A DNA stretch of 64,000 nt from Suilimivivens sp009774465 (GCA_947382645.1 CANDAE010000006.1:1-64000); one strand, 5' to 3'; positions 8,722 through 16,745 are shown, numbered from the stretch's first letter. Made by a program: numbers and translations. The notes: generated by a model from the letters alone, not told the origin.

Positions 8722-9210
8722 ATGAAAAGAATATATTCCGTATTAGTTGAGAACCGTTCCGGTGTACTCTGCAAGGTGGCAGGACTTTTTTCCAGACGCT
8801 GTTTTAACATTGATTCCCTGGCAGTTGGTGAGACAGATGATTCGGCAGTATCCTGTATGACTATTGTCAGCAGCGGAGATAAACGTACCATAGAGCAGAT
8901 TGAAAAGCAGCTTAATAAAAAGTTGGATGTGATTAAGGTAAAAACCTTTGATGAAATAAGCAGCATCAGCAGAGAACTTCTTTTAATGAAGGTGAAATAT
9001 AATAAAAGCAACCGGAGAGACATTATGGAAATCTGTGAGATCATGAATGCTCAGATTGTAGATATGTCTAAAAATATGATGCTGATTCAAATGTGTGACA
9101 TTCCGGAGAGAATTCAGCTTCTTATCAGCATGTTTAAGTCGGTCAGTATTGTGGAAGTGGCACGTACCGGAACATTGGCGCTTCAAAAATGTAATGAGAC
9201 TGACGGTTGA
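8722..9210 (+). CDS. ilvN: Acetolactate synthase small (regulatory) subunit, first copy
   Basis: 162 residues. The N-terminal ACT domain (about 1-75) starts VLVENRSGVLCKVAGLFSRR and is followed by the C-terminal ALS_ss domain. The small subunit activates IlvB and confers valine feedback inhibition. Compared with the second copy at 9328 this one is more divergent: its ACT domain has FNIDSLAVGETDDSAVS where the other has YNIESITAGVTADARFT. Two different regulatory subunits behind one catalytic gene could give two holoenzymes with different feedback; that is inference. Confidence 0.88.
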   Translation: MKRIYSVLVENRSGVLCKVAGLFSRRCFNIDSLAVGETDDSAVSCMTIVSSGDKRTIEQIEKQLNKKLDVIKVKTFDEISSISRELLLMKVKYNKSNRRDIMEICEIMNAQIVDMSKNMMLIQMCDIPERIQLLISMFKSVSIVEVARTGTLALQKCNETDG

Positions 9211-9258
9211 CTTTTCCGCGGTAAATTGTTAAAATAAATTTCAACGTAAAAAGCAAAG

Positions 9259-9322
9259 AGGAGGTAAAACCTCCTTAAAACGCAAGGGAGGTTAAACCCT
9301 CCTTAAAAGGCAAAGGAGGGTT
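9259..9322 (+). promoter_or_regulatory. Tandem Shine-Dalgarno/anti-Shine-Dalgarno leader of the second ilvN
   Basis: Three roughly 30-base units, each beginning GCAA and carrying a GGAGG-like segment, the first two with a complementary CCTCC. Hairpin 1 pairs 9259-9265 with 9269-9275. Hairpin 2 pairs 9285-9291 with 9298-9304. Alternatively 9295-9304 pairs perfectly (10 bp) with 9313-9322, which contains the ribosome-binding site of the TTG start at 9328. The structures with and without a free ribosome-binding site exclude each other. Function as a switch is inferred. Confidence 0.6.
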
Positions 9323-9327
9323 AAGAT

Positions 9328-9825
9328 TTGCGTAAGAAAGTATTTCAGCTTATAGTAGATAATACTTCCGGCGTGTTAAGCCGGATTTCAGGTCTTTTTT
9401 CAAGAAGAGGCTATAATATTGAGAGCATTACAGCAGGGGTTACAGCAGATGCCCGTTTTACGAGAATTACGATTGTGGCATCCGGTGATGATGAAATCCT
9501 GGATCAGATCGAAAAGCAGGTGGCCAAGCTGGTGGATGTTAAGGACGTAAAAGCCCTTGAACCGGAAAGCAGCGTTTACCGCGAGCTTGCGCTTATTAAG
9601 GTCAAAACCAGCAAGGAACTGCGGCAGGGTGTTATCTCTATTGCAGATATTTTCAGGGCAAACATTATTGATGTAGCGCATGACAGCCTTATTGTGGAAC
9701 TTACCGGAACACAGGATAAAATTAATGCGTTTATCAGTCTTTTAGGCGATTATGAAATTTTGGAGCTTGCCAGAACTGGAATTGCCGGTCTGGGAAGAGG
9801 AACAGAAAACGTTACTTATCTGTAA
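9328..9825 (+). CDS. ilvN: Acetolactate synthase small subunit, second copy
   Basis: 165 residues with an ACT domain (VFQLIVDNTSGVLSRISGLFSRRGYNIESI) and a C-terminal ALS_ss domain ending in an ARTGIAGLGRG segment typical of IlvN/IlvH. It is closer to the classical consensus than the first copy. It starts with TTG, with GGAGGG ending 7 bases upstream inside the hairpin-forming leader, so translation is probably weak or regulated. ilvC follows after 67 bases that contain a similar leader. Duplication followed by divergence, or acquisition of a second ilvN, would both fit. Confidence 0.88.
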   Translation: MRKKVFQLIVDNTSGVLSRISGLFSRRGYNIESITAGVTADARFTRITIVASGDDEILDQIEKQVAKLVDVKDVKALEPESSVYRELALIKVKTSKELRQGVISIADIFRANIIDVAHDSLIVELTGTQDKINAFISLLGDYEILELARTGIAGLGRGTENVTYL

Positions 9826-9845
9826 AAACAGTGGGTATACATATC

Positions 9846-9886
9846 GGAGGCAGAACCTCCTGAGGAAGAACCTCATAAGAAAGGAG
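9846..9886 (+). promoter_or_regulatory. Shine-Dalgarno/anti-Shine-Dalgarno leader of ilvC
   Basis: GGAGG (9846-9850) pairs with CCTCC (9856-9860), then GAGG (9862-9865) with CCTC (9871-9874). Both have the same 5-base loop type ending AGAA. The true site AAGGAG (9881-9886) follows, 6 bases before the ATG. The layout matches the leader of the second ilvN. Confidence 0.5.
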
Positions 9887-9892
9887 TCAAAA

Positions 9893-10912
9893 ATGGCAAA
9901 TATTTATTATCAGGAAGATTGCAACCTGTCCTTACTGGAAGGAAAAACAATTGCAGTTATCGGTTATGGCAGTCAGGGACATGCACATGCATTAAATGCG
10001 AAGGAATCAGGATGTCATGTTATTATTGGACTTTATGAAGGATCAAAGTCCTGGGCAAAGGCCGAGGCACAGGGATTTGAAGTATATACCGCGGCTGAAG
10101 CAGCTAAAAAGGCAGATATCATCATGATTCTTATTAATGATGAGCTGCAGGCTTCCATGTATAAAAAGGACATTGAGCCTAACCTTGAAGAAGGCAACAT
10201 GCTTATGTTTGCACATGGCTTTAATATTCACTTTAATCAGATCGTACCTCCAAAGAATGTAGATGTTACCATGATTGCACCCAAAGGCCCCGGCCATACG
10301 GTAAGAAGTGAATATCAGGCAGGCAAAGGTGTTCCCTGTCTTGTAGCTGTTCATCAGGACGCTACAGGAAAAGCTCTTGATAAGGCTTTGGCATATGCCC
10401 TTGCAATTGGTGGAGCGAGAGCAGGCGTACTTGAAACTACATTCAGAACAGAAACTGAGACGGATCTTTTTGGAGAACAGGCAGTTTTATGCGGCGGTGT
10501 GTGTGCATTAATGCAGGCAGGCTTTGAAACACTTACGGAGGCCGGATATGATCCCAGAAATGCATACTTTGAATGTATTCATGAAATGAAGCTGATTGTT
10601 GATCTGATCTATCAGTCAGGATTTGAAGGAATGAGATATTCTATCTCCAATACAGCAGAATATGGCGATTATGTAACAGGGTCCAAGATTATTACAGAAG
10701 AAACCAAAAAGACCATGAAAAAGATTTTGAAAGATATTCAGGATGGTTCTTTTGCAAAGGAATTCCTGCTTGACATGTCTCCGGCAGGCGGTCAGGCACA
10801 CTTTAAAGCTATGAGAAAACTGGCTGCAGAGCATCCGGCAGAGCAGGTGGGCAAGGAAATTCGTAAGCTTTACAGCTGGAATAATGAAAATGATAAGCTG
10901 ATCAATAACTAA
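9893..10912 (+). CDS. ilvC: Ketol-acid reductoisomerase (class I)
   Basis: Converts acetolactate or acetohydroxybutyrate to the dihydroxy acid in isoleucine/valine synthesis, using NAD(P)H and Mg2+. The Rossmann motif GYGSQGHAHALN is present near residue 25, followed by catalytic-domain segments PKGPGHTVR and ETDLFGEQAVLCGG (metal-binding Asp and Glu). At 339 residues it is a class I enzyme. The ATG at 9893 is supported by AAGGAG 6 bases upstream; a longer frame reaching 9752 overlaps the previous gene and is not credible. A terminator follows at 10981, so this ends the ilv operon; ilvD is not in the window. Confidence 0.94.
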   Translation: MANIYYQEDCNLSLLEGKTIAVIGYGSQGHAHALNAKESGCHVIIGLYEGSKSWAKAEAQGFEVYTAAEAAKKADIIMILINDELQASMYKKDIEPNLEEGNMLMFAHGFNIHFNQIVPPKNVDVTMIAPKGPGHTVRSEYQAGKGVPCLVAVHQDATGKALDKALAYALAIGGARAGVLETTFRTETETDLFGEQAVLCGGVCALMQAGFETLTEAGYDPRNAYFECIHEMKLIVDLIYQSGFEGMRYSISNTAEYGDYVTGSKIITEETKKTMKKILKDIQDGSFAKEFLLDMSPAGGQAHFKAMRKLAAEHPAEQVGKEIRKLYSWNNENDKLINN

Positions 10913-10980
10913 ACGATTCGAGGTATTAACCGGAAGAACAATAGATGTCGTGTATTGCGGCTATTCTTATGTGAAGTAAA

Positions 10981-11010
10981 AAGTCGGAGCAATTATGTCT
11001 CCGGCTTTTT
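10981..11010 (+). terminator. Terminator of the ilv operon
   Basis: A 9-bp stem (10981-10989 with 10999-11007, one G-T pair) runs directly into a five-T tract. It lies 68 bases after ilvC. Confidence 0.75.
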
Positions 11011-11069
11011 ATACAGCAGGAACATAGACAGTTTCATAGTAAATAAGAGAAAAGGAAAGGGAATTATCT

Positions 11070-12098
11070 GTGAAAATTCTTGTAATTTTAACCGGAGGCA
11101 CGATCGGCAGCCTTATTTCGGATAATGTAATCAATGTGAAAGAAGGGGCATCCCTTAAGCTGGTAGAAATGTATCAGGAAAAGGAGGGGAATGACATTGA
11201 ATTTGAAGTGATTCAGCCTTTAAATATTTTAAGCGAAAATCTTGATCCCTCCCATTGGGAGAGTTTGTGTGACTGCCTTGACCGGACAGAGCCTGGCAAG
11301 TACCAGGGAATTATCATTACCCACGGTTCCGATACTCTTTCCTATACAGCCGCTATGATTGGGTTATGCTACAGCCATACAGATATTCCGATTGTGTTAA
11401 TTGCCAGTAATTATGCCCTTCAGGATGAAAGAAGCAACGGGTTTGCCAATTTTTATCATGGAGTATGTTTTATCAAAGCAGAAAAGAGAGCAGGGGTTTT
11501 TGTTGTTTATCAAAATAATAAAAAAGAAAATATTGTGTATCTGGCAACGAGACTAAAGGAAGCAGATACTTATTTGGACCAGTTTTCCAGTTTTGGAGGA
11601 GTGGATTTTGGAAAGATGACGGAAAATGGTTTTTTTGAAACCATTCATGACCAAAATCCTGCAAAACAGGAAATGCAGATGCAGGCGGAAAAATGGAGAA
11701 TGGAAAAATTCCGTTATACTAAAAAAGTTTTGCTGATTTCTTCCTACCCCGGACTTGATTACAATAATATTTCTCTGGATTCCCATATTGGCGCAGTACT
11801 GTTTGCCACCTATCATTCTGCAACGGTATGTGGAGGAACCGGGCAATGTCCGGTAGAAAGCTTTTTAAAAAGATGTAAAGAGGGGGGAATTCCGGTTTAT
11901 GCATGTTCCTTTAAACCGGTAGAGGATTTCTATGCCACCAGCACAGCGCTTTTATGCCAGGGGGTGATACCTCTTTTCAATATTTCTACAGAAGCGGCGT
12001 ATGCAAAGCTGATTCTTGCATATAATCAGCCAATTCATGACAGGGAAGCATTTATGAAGGAGAATATTTTTTATGAAATACTTCCGGCTTTGAAATAG
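11070..12098 (+). CDS. Asparaginase/glutaminase family amidohydrolase
   Basis: Hydrolyses asparagine (possibly glutamine) to the acid and ammonia. The two catalytic threonine motifs of the L-asparaginase family are clear: TGGTIGS at about residues 8-14 and THGSDTLSYTA near residue 90. Length 342 fits the type I cytosolic form, and no signal peptide is seen. Translation begins at GTG (11070) after GGAAAGGGAA. It stands between ilvC and leuC, preceded by a terminator, and may be a single-gene unit. Substrate preference cannot be read from the sequence. Confidence 0.82.
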   Translation: MKILVILTGGTIGSLISDNVINVKEGASLKLVEMYQEKEGNDIEFEVIQPLNILSENLDPSHWESLCDCLDRTEPGKYQGIIITHGSDTLSYTAAMIGLCYSHTDIPIVLIASNYALQDERSNGFANFYHGVCFIKAEKRAGVFVVYQNNKKENIVYLATRLKEADTYLDQFSSFGGVDFGKMTENGFFETIHDQNPAKQEMQMQAEKWRMEKFRYTKKVLLISSYPGLDYNNISLDSHIGAVLFATYHSATVCGGTGQCPVESFLKRCKEGGIPVYACSFKPVEDFYATSTALLCQGVIPLFNISTEAAYAKLILAYNQPIHDREAFMKENIFYEILPALK

Positions 12099-12198
12099 CG
12101 GCGAAAGTAAATAAAAAATTATTTTTCAAACCCAAAATTCTGTGTTAAAATCTAACTTGGTGAGTGAAAATGAATTGAAAATTGTGGAGGTAATGAGT

Positions 12199-13464
12199 AT
12201 GGGAATGACAATGACTCAGAAAATACTTGCGGCACATGCCGGACTTGATAAAGTGGAAGCAGGACAGTTGATAGAAGCTGATTTGGATCTTGTTCTTGGA
12301 AACGATATTACAAGTCCTGTGGCAATTAAAGAAATGGATAAAATGAAGGTGAAAGGTGTTTTTGACAAAGACAAGATCGCTCTTGTTCCTGATCATTTTG
12401 TTCCCAATAAGGATATAAAGTCGGCAGAGCATTGTAAATGTGTGAGAGAGTTTGCACGCCGCAATGAAATTACAAATTATTTTGAAGTTGGCGAGATGGG
12501 AATTGAACATGCGCTTCTGCCTGAAAAGGGGCTTACGGTAGCGGGGGATGTGATTATCGGCGCTGATTCCCATACCTGTACCTATGGAGCCCTTGGCGCC
12601 TTTTCGACAGGGGTGGGAAGTACGGATATGGCAGCCGGAATGGCTACCGGCAAGGCATGGTTTAAAGTGCCTTCGGCAATTAAATTCAATTTAATTGGAA
12701 AGCCAAATCAATGGGTAAGCGGCAAGGATGTGATTTTACATATTATCGGAATGATCGGTGTGGACGGTGCTTTGTATAAATCTATGGAATTCACAGGAGA
12801 AGGGGTGAAAAACCTTTCTATGGATGACCGGTTTACGATTGCCAATATGGCCATTGAGGCAGGTGGGAAAAATGGGATTTTTCCTGTAGACGATCTTGCT
12901 GTTTCCTATATGAAGGAACATTCCGATAAACCTTATACTGTTTATGAGGCGGATGAGGACGCGGTTTATGATGAGGAATATACCATTGATTTAAGTACTC
13001 TTCGTCCAACCATTGCGTTTCCCCATCTTCCTGAAAATACAAAGACAATAGACCAGATTACCGAGGAAATTAAGATTGATCAGGTAGTGATTGGTTCCTG
13101 CACCAATGGACGAATTGATGATATGAGGACTGCCGCCAAAGTTTTAAAGGGCAGACATGTTGCCAAAGGCATGCGCTGCATTGTGATTCCTGCAACACAG
13201 GCAGTTTATTTACAGGCAATGGAAGAGGGACTTTTGAAAATATTTGTTGAGGCAGGCGCTGTTGTAAGCACCCCTACCTGCGGTCCCTGTCTTGGAGGGT
13301 ATATGGGCATCCTTGCAGAAGGAGAAAAATGTGTTTCTACTACAAACCGCAATTTTGTGGGACGTATGGGACATGTAAATTCTGCAATTTTTCTTGCAAG
13401 TCCTGCCATAGCGGCTGCAAGTGCTGTCACGGGAAAGATTTCCTGTCCCTGTGAGTTTATGTAA
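12199..13464 (+). CDS. leuC: 3-isopropylmalate dehydratase large subunit
   Basis: An aconitase-family enzyme that isomerises 2-isopropylmalate to 3-isopropylmalate in leucine synthesis. Cysteines for the 4Fe-4S cluster are visible in GSCTNGR and TCGPCLGG. At 421 residues it belongs to the shorter, homoaconitase-like LeuC group common in Clostridia. Start chosen at ATG 12199 (MGMTMTQKIL), 8 bases after GGAGG; ATG 12193 is only 2 bases from that site and 12142 lacks one. leuD follows after 38 bases. leuA and leuB are not in the window. Confidence 0.92.
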   Translation: MGMTMTQKILAAHAGLDKVEAGQLIEADLDLVLGNDITSPVAIKEMDKMKVKGVFDKDKIALVPDHFVPNKDIKSAEHCKCVREFARRNEITNYFEVGEMGIEHALLPEKGLTVAGDVIIGADSHTCTYGALGAFSTGVGSTDMAAGMATGKAWFKVPSAIKFNLIGKPNQWVSGKDVILHIIGMIGVDGALYKSMEFTGEGVKNLSMDDRFTIANMAIEAGGKNGIFPVDDLAVSYMKEHSDKPYTVYEADEDAVYDEEYTIDLSTLRPTIAFPHLPENTKTIDQITEEIKIDQVVIGSCTNGRIDDMRTAAKVLKGRHVAKGMRCIVIPATQAVYLQAMEEGLLKIFVEAGAVVSTPTCGPCLGGYMGILAEGEKCVSTTNRNFVGRMGHVNSAIFLASPAIAAASAVTGKISCPCEFM

Positions 13465-13502
13465 AGTTAAGAAGAAGTCTGAATGTAGAAAGGAAACAGA
13501 AC

Positions 13503-13991
13503 ATGAAAGCAGCAAAAGGAATTGTATTTAAATACGGAGATAATGTTGATACGGATGTGATTATTCCTGCCAGATATCTGAATTCATCAGAACCTGCTTA
13601 TCTTGCAGCTCATTGTATGGAAGATATTGATAAGGATTTCATTAAAAAGGTAAAGCAGGGTGATATTATTGTGGCAGATAAAAATTTTGGCTGCGGTTCC
13701 TCCAGGGAACATGCACCTATTGCCATCAAGGCTGCAGGTGTCAGTTGTGTGATTGCAGAAACCTTTGCAAGGATTTTCTACCGGAATGCAATTAATATCG
13801 GTCTTCCCATTATTGAATGTCCTGAAGCCTCCAAAGGGATTGAGAATGGGGATGAGGTTTCCATAGACTTTGATACCGGCATGATTAAAAATCTCACAAA
13901 GGGAACGGAGTTTAAGGGGCAGGCATTTCCTGAATTCATGCAGAAAATCATTGCGGCAGAAGGCCTGATAAACTATATTAACCAAAAGTAA
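13503..13991 (+). CDS. leuD: 3-isopropylmalate dehydratase small subunit
   Basis: 162 residues: the swivelling domain that completes the LeuCD heterodimer. Family hallmarks seen are YGDNVDTDVIIPARYLN at the N-terminus and NFGCGSSREHAPIA, the substrate-recognition loop, in the middle. AAAGGAA lies upstream of the ATG. Its position right after leuC and its length agree with the short LeuD form that pairs with 420-residue LeuC. Downstream, 13992-14097 holds an imperfect long inverted repeat (TTCACA at 14000, TGTGAA at 14038) without a T-run. Confidence 0.92.
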   Translation: MKAAKGIVFKYGDNVDTDVIIPARYLNSSEPAYLAAHCMEDIDKDFIKKVKQGDIIVADKNFGCGSSREHAPIAIKAAGVSCVIAETFARIFYRNAINIGLPIIECPEASKGIENGDEVSIDFDTGMIKNLTKGTEFKGQAFPEFMQKIIAAEGLINYINQK

Positions 13992-14097
13992 CGGTTTCGT
14001 TCACAGGATAGACACATTTGCCTGATATGATGTGTTTTGTGAATGCATTTATACACTTTAATAATAATTGATTTTTAATTGAGGAGGAAATTTCCAA

Positions 14098-15393
14098 ATG
14101 TCCAAGAAAGATACGCCTGAAGTGAATACAACTCAAAAGGTTCAGACGAAATATGACCGCAAGATGGAAGCCAGAAGGCAGCAGAAAATAAAGGAGCAGA
14201 AGGAAGAAAAAATAACGAAAGCTGTTACAGCGGTTATTGGGATCGGACTTGCAGCAGTTATTATTATTTCAATTGCTGTTTCTGTGATCAGCAAGAGCAA
14301 TGCGGTAAATGGAACCTATGTTAAAATCGGGGAGCATGAATTATCTCAGGCAGAATATGATTACTATTACCAGACTACCGTCAATAACTATCTGACCAGT
14401 TATGCGTCTATTTTACCTTATTTTGGGGTGGATACGTCTGTGGATTTTGACAAGCAGGAATATATGGGAAGCGGCATGACCTGGAAAGATATGTTTGATG
14501 AGATGACTGTAGAACAGATTAAGCAGAATAAGGCTATGATTGATGATGCGCAAAAAACAGGTTTCAGCTATGATGCAGCGGAAGATTATGCCGGTTTTGT
14601 AAGCAGTCTTGAGCAGGGAGCAGCTTCTGCCGGGTTAAACATAAAACAGTACTATAAAGAAAACTTTGGTGAGTATGCTACCGAAAAAAATATGGAACCC
14701 TTTATTAAAGAAAGTTTACTGGCAGGCGCCTATTATAATGAGCTGATTACCCAAAATACTCCTGCTGAAGATGAAATTAAAGCTTACTATGAGGAAAATA
14801 AGCAAAGCTATGACAGAGTTAATTACAGGAGTTTTACATTCCAGGCGGAAGTAGAAGAGGGAACTGAAGAAGATGCAGTCAGCACAGCAATGGATGAGGC
14901 TGAGAAAAAAGCAGATGCAATGCTGAAAGAGCGTGAAAATGGCGCAGATTTTGAACAGCTTTGTATTGAAAATGCTTCTGAAGAAGAAAAAGCTGATTAT
15001 GAAGATACTGAGACAGAGCACTGTTTAAGTGAAGGGAAAAATTATTCCGGAATTACTTCCACTTCTGTGGCAGCATGGCTTTTTGAAGAAGGACGCACTC
15101 AGGGTGATCTTACAGTGATCAGGGATGATAATGCACAGGTATGCTATGTAGTTGAGTTTTTAGAGAGATATTTTGATGAAGTGGATAATACTGCAATCTC
15201 AAATACAATTGCAAGTCAGAAAGCAGCGGACTATATTAATAGCCTTGTGGAAAATTATCAAGTGGTTGATGTAAAAGGTGAACTTAAGTATCTGACAATT
15301 CCTGAACAGGATACCGAAGCAGAGCAGGTTAATGAAAATTCTGAGGATGCTGCTGACGGAGAAGACGTGAGCAGTACAGATGAAACGGAATAA
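14098..15393 (+). CDS. Membrane-anchored PrsA/SurA-like foldase, degenerate parvulin domain
   Basis: 431 residues. A charged cytosolic N-terminus (about 1-40) and one membrane helix (about 41-63) lead to an extracytoplasmic SurA_N-like region (KIGEHELSQAEYDYYY). A parvulin-like segment at about 235-355 keeps the typical ADAMLKERENGADFEQL pattern, but the opening RHIL-type histidine motif reads VNYRSFTF. Isomerase activity is therefore doubtful and a chaperone role more likely. The C-terminal tail is acidic and low-complexity. GAGGAGG precedes the ATG. A possible promoter (TTGTGA at 14037, AATAAT at 14060, 17-base spacer) overlaps the right arm of an inverted repeat. Confidence 0.7.
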   Translation: MSKKDTPEVNTTQKVQTKYDRKMEARRQQKIKEQKEEKITKAVTAVIGIGLAAVIIISIAVSVISKSNAVNGTYVKIGEHELSQAEYDYYYQTTVNNYLTSYASILPYFGVDTSVDFDKQEYMGSGMTWKDMFDEMTVEQIKQNKAMIDDAQKTGFSYDAAEDYAGFVSSLEQGAASAGLNIKQYYKENFGEYATEKNMEPFIKESLLAGAYYNELITQNTPAEDEIKAYYEENKQSYDRVNYRSFTFQAEVEEGTEEDAVSTAMDEAEKKADAMLKERENGADFEQLCIENASEEEKADYEDTETEHCLSEGKNYSGITSTSVAAWLFEEGRTQGDLTVIRDDNAQVCYVVEFLERYFDEVDNTAISNTIASQKAADYINSLVENYQVVDVKGELKYLTIPEQDTEAEQVNENSEDAADGEDVSSTDETE

Positions 15394-15419
15394 GTTGACA
15401 TAAAATAATTATGTAAACT
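15393..15419. other. XerD/dif-like palindrome, copy 1
   Basis: Two 11-bp arms, AGTTGACATAA and TTATGTAAACT, flank 5 bases and are inverted repeats with one mismatch. The right arm is identical to the XerD half of the Bacillus subtilis dif site as I recall it. A near-identical copy lies at 47556. It sits between a stop codon and a terminator, an unlikely place for an operator. Confidence 0.45.
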
Positions 15420-15421
15420 AT

Positions 15422-15463
15422 AAAACAGGGACTTATAAGTAAAAATTTAAGCCCCTGTTTTTT
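15422..15463 (+). terminator. Terminator after the PrsA-like gene
   Basis: AAAACAGGG (15422-15430) pairs with CCCTGTTTT (15453-15461) across a 22-base loop and leads into a T-run. It also separates this gene from the convergent phosphatase gene. Confidence 0.7.
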
Positions 15464-16246
15464 CTAGCCTTCAAAAACAGTAGAAAAGGAACCTGCTGTG
15501 GAAAGGGGTTCACCGCCTTTAAGCAGATGATGTACATCACCGATTGCCTGGGCTCTGAAATAAGCTTCTTTTCCCCATCGCTCTTCACTGTTTAGGACAG
15601 TAATAGAGGTAGTTGGTAAAAAGATACCATGTACAAGCAGTGGAAATGGTATATTAAGCAAATGAGAAAGAATCACGCAGGTAATGCCAAGATGACAGAA
15701 AAATACAAGGCATGGTGAACCTGTATCCGGTACATTTCCAAAAGGATTCAAGTCGGAGGGAGAAACAGTACTTGAAATAAATCGTTCCTTGGCATCAGGC
15801 ATCTGATAATAGTGATTTTTACGCTGATAGCCATAGGATTCCAGCAGTTCATCCATGTTTTGACATACCGACTGATAAGCGGAAGCAATCATGGGATTCT
15901 GGCTGGGAATTTGTGCATTTACCCACTTACTGGGATCCAGCATCAGCGGATCATCACTCCAGCAGGAGGGGACAAAGTCCCAGGGAACCCCTTGTTTACC
16001 GGTGACAGGATCATCAACAGGATAGAAAAATTCCTTAATCCAGTCTATCGTCTGTGCTGTGCGGTTCATTTTCTTCAAGGTGCATGATGCGGTGTCCCTG
16101 GCGCGCCCCAGAGGAGAACAGTAAAACTTTGTTACATTCCATTTACTGATTCTTTCAGCCAAAAGCTCTGCTTCACGCCAGCCTTTTTCAGTTAATGTAT
16201 CATTTACATAATCAGGTTCGCCGTGGCGGACGAATATAAGTCTCAT
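15464..16246 (-). CDS. Histidine phosphatase (phosphoglycerate-mutase-like) superfamily protein
   Basis: 260 residues. The N-terminal LIFVRHGEPDYVND carries the phospho-accepting histidine of the RHG motif, followed by LTEKGWREAELLAER as in cofactor-dependent mutase and phosphatase folds. A second histidine in FFCHLGITCVIL near residue 190 fits the other half of the active site. It is longer than alpha-ribazole or cobalamin phosphatases (about 200), and the middle insertion is of unknown role. The substrate is unknown. Transcribed opposite to all neighbours as a single gene. Confidence 0.75.
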   Translation of the reverse strand: MRLIFVRHGEPDYVNDTLTEKGWREAELLAERISKWNVTKFYCSPLGRARDTASCTLKKMNRTAQTIDWIKEFFYPVDDPVTGKQGVPWDFVPSCWSDDPLMLDPSKWVNAQIPSQNPMIASAYQSVCQNMDELLESYGYQRKNHYYQMPDAKERFISSTVSPSDLNPFGNVPDTGSPCLVFFCHLGITCVILSHLLNIPFPLLVHGIFLPTTSITVLNSEERWGKEAYFRAQAIGDVHHLLKGGEPLSTAGSFSTVFEG

Positions 16247-16335
16247 GATAAACTCCTTTCCAATTCATCTGAATGTTTCAGCCAAATCGTAACATAATGA
16301 ATGGGGAAAGTCCAGATATTCCTTGATAAAAGTGC

Positions 16336-16364
16336 TTGAAACGTATGTTCGATTATGCTAGAAT
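16336..16364 (+). promoter_or_regulatory. Strong promoter giving a probable leaderless mRNA
   Basis: TTGAAA (16336-16341), a 17-base spacer and TAGAAT (16359-16364). The ATG of the next gene begins 7 bases after the -10 box, where transcription should start, and no ribosome-binding site can be fitted. Confidence 0.7.
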
Positions 16365-16370
16365 GATTTT

Positions 16371-16745
16371 ATGAACAAGTTAAAAAAAGACATGATTCTT
16401 ATATTAAGTTTTTTAATAGCAGCCTTTTTCATATGGCTTTTTCCTTCTTTTTTTGAAAAAGAAGGACCTGCTCTTGTGAAAGTGATACAGGATGGACAGG
16501 AAACGGGGGCTTATTCTCTTTTGGAAGATCAGACAGTTTTTATTCCCTGGGGTGATGAAAATTATAACCTTTTATTTATCAGCGGCGGAGAGGCGTCTGT
16601 TTCTGACGCTGACTGTCCTGACGGATTGTGTGTAAAAGCGCGCAGTATTTCAAAGAGCGGTGAGAGTATTATCTGCCTGCCTCATAAGCTGGTAATACAA
16701 ATAGAATCAAAGGAGGAAGGTGCACTGGATGCAGTCACTTACTGA
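16371..16745 (+). CDS. NusG domain II family protein
   Basis: 124 residues. One N-terminal membrane helix (about 8-24) is followed by a small beta-rich domain containing the segment ADCPDGLCVKARSISKSGESIICLPHKL. This Cys/His-containing pattern is typical of stand-alone NusG_II proteins in Firmicutes, not of transcription factor NusG. These proteins are usually encoded beside a Gx transporter gene, as here. The exported domain may support that transporter or a flavin/redox system (inference). Translation probably starts at the very 5' end of the transcript. Confidence 0.78.
   Translation: MNKLKKDMILILSFLIAAFFIWLFPSFFEKEGPALVKVIQDGQETGAYSLLEDQTVFIPWGDENYNLLFISGGEASVSDADCPDGLCVKARSISKSGESIICLPHKLVIQIESKEEGALDAVTY

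Noticed and set aside
9251..9325. CRISPR-like or simple tandem repeat
   Set aside because: The units are about 30 bases with no unique spacers and each contains a Shine-Dalgarno/anti-Shine-Dalgarno pair, so a leader structure explains them better.
9752..9892. Longer N-terminus of ilvC
   Set aside because: It would overlap the second ilvN in another frame. The ATG at 9893 has a ribosome-binding site and gives the normal protein length.
6900..11000. Leader peptide with Leu/Ile/Val codon runs controlling the ilv operon
   Set aside because: No short frame with such a run plus an attenuator was found before ilvB or between the genes.
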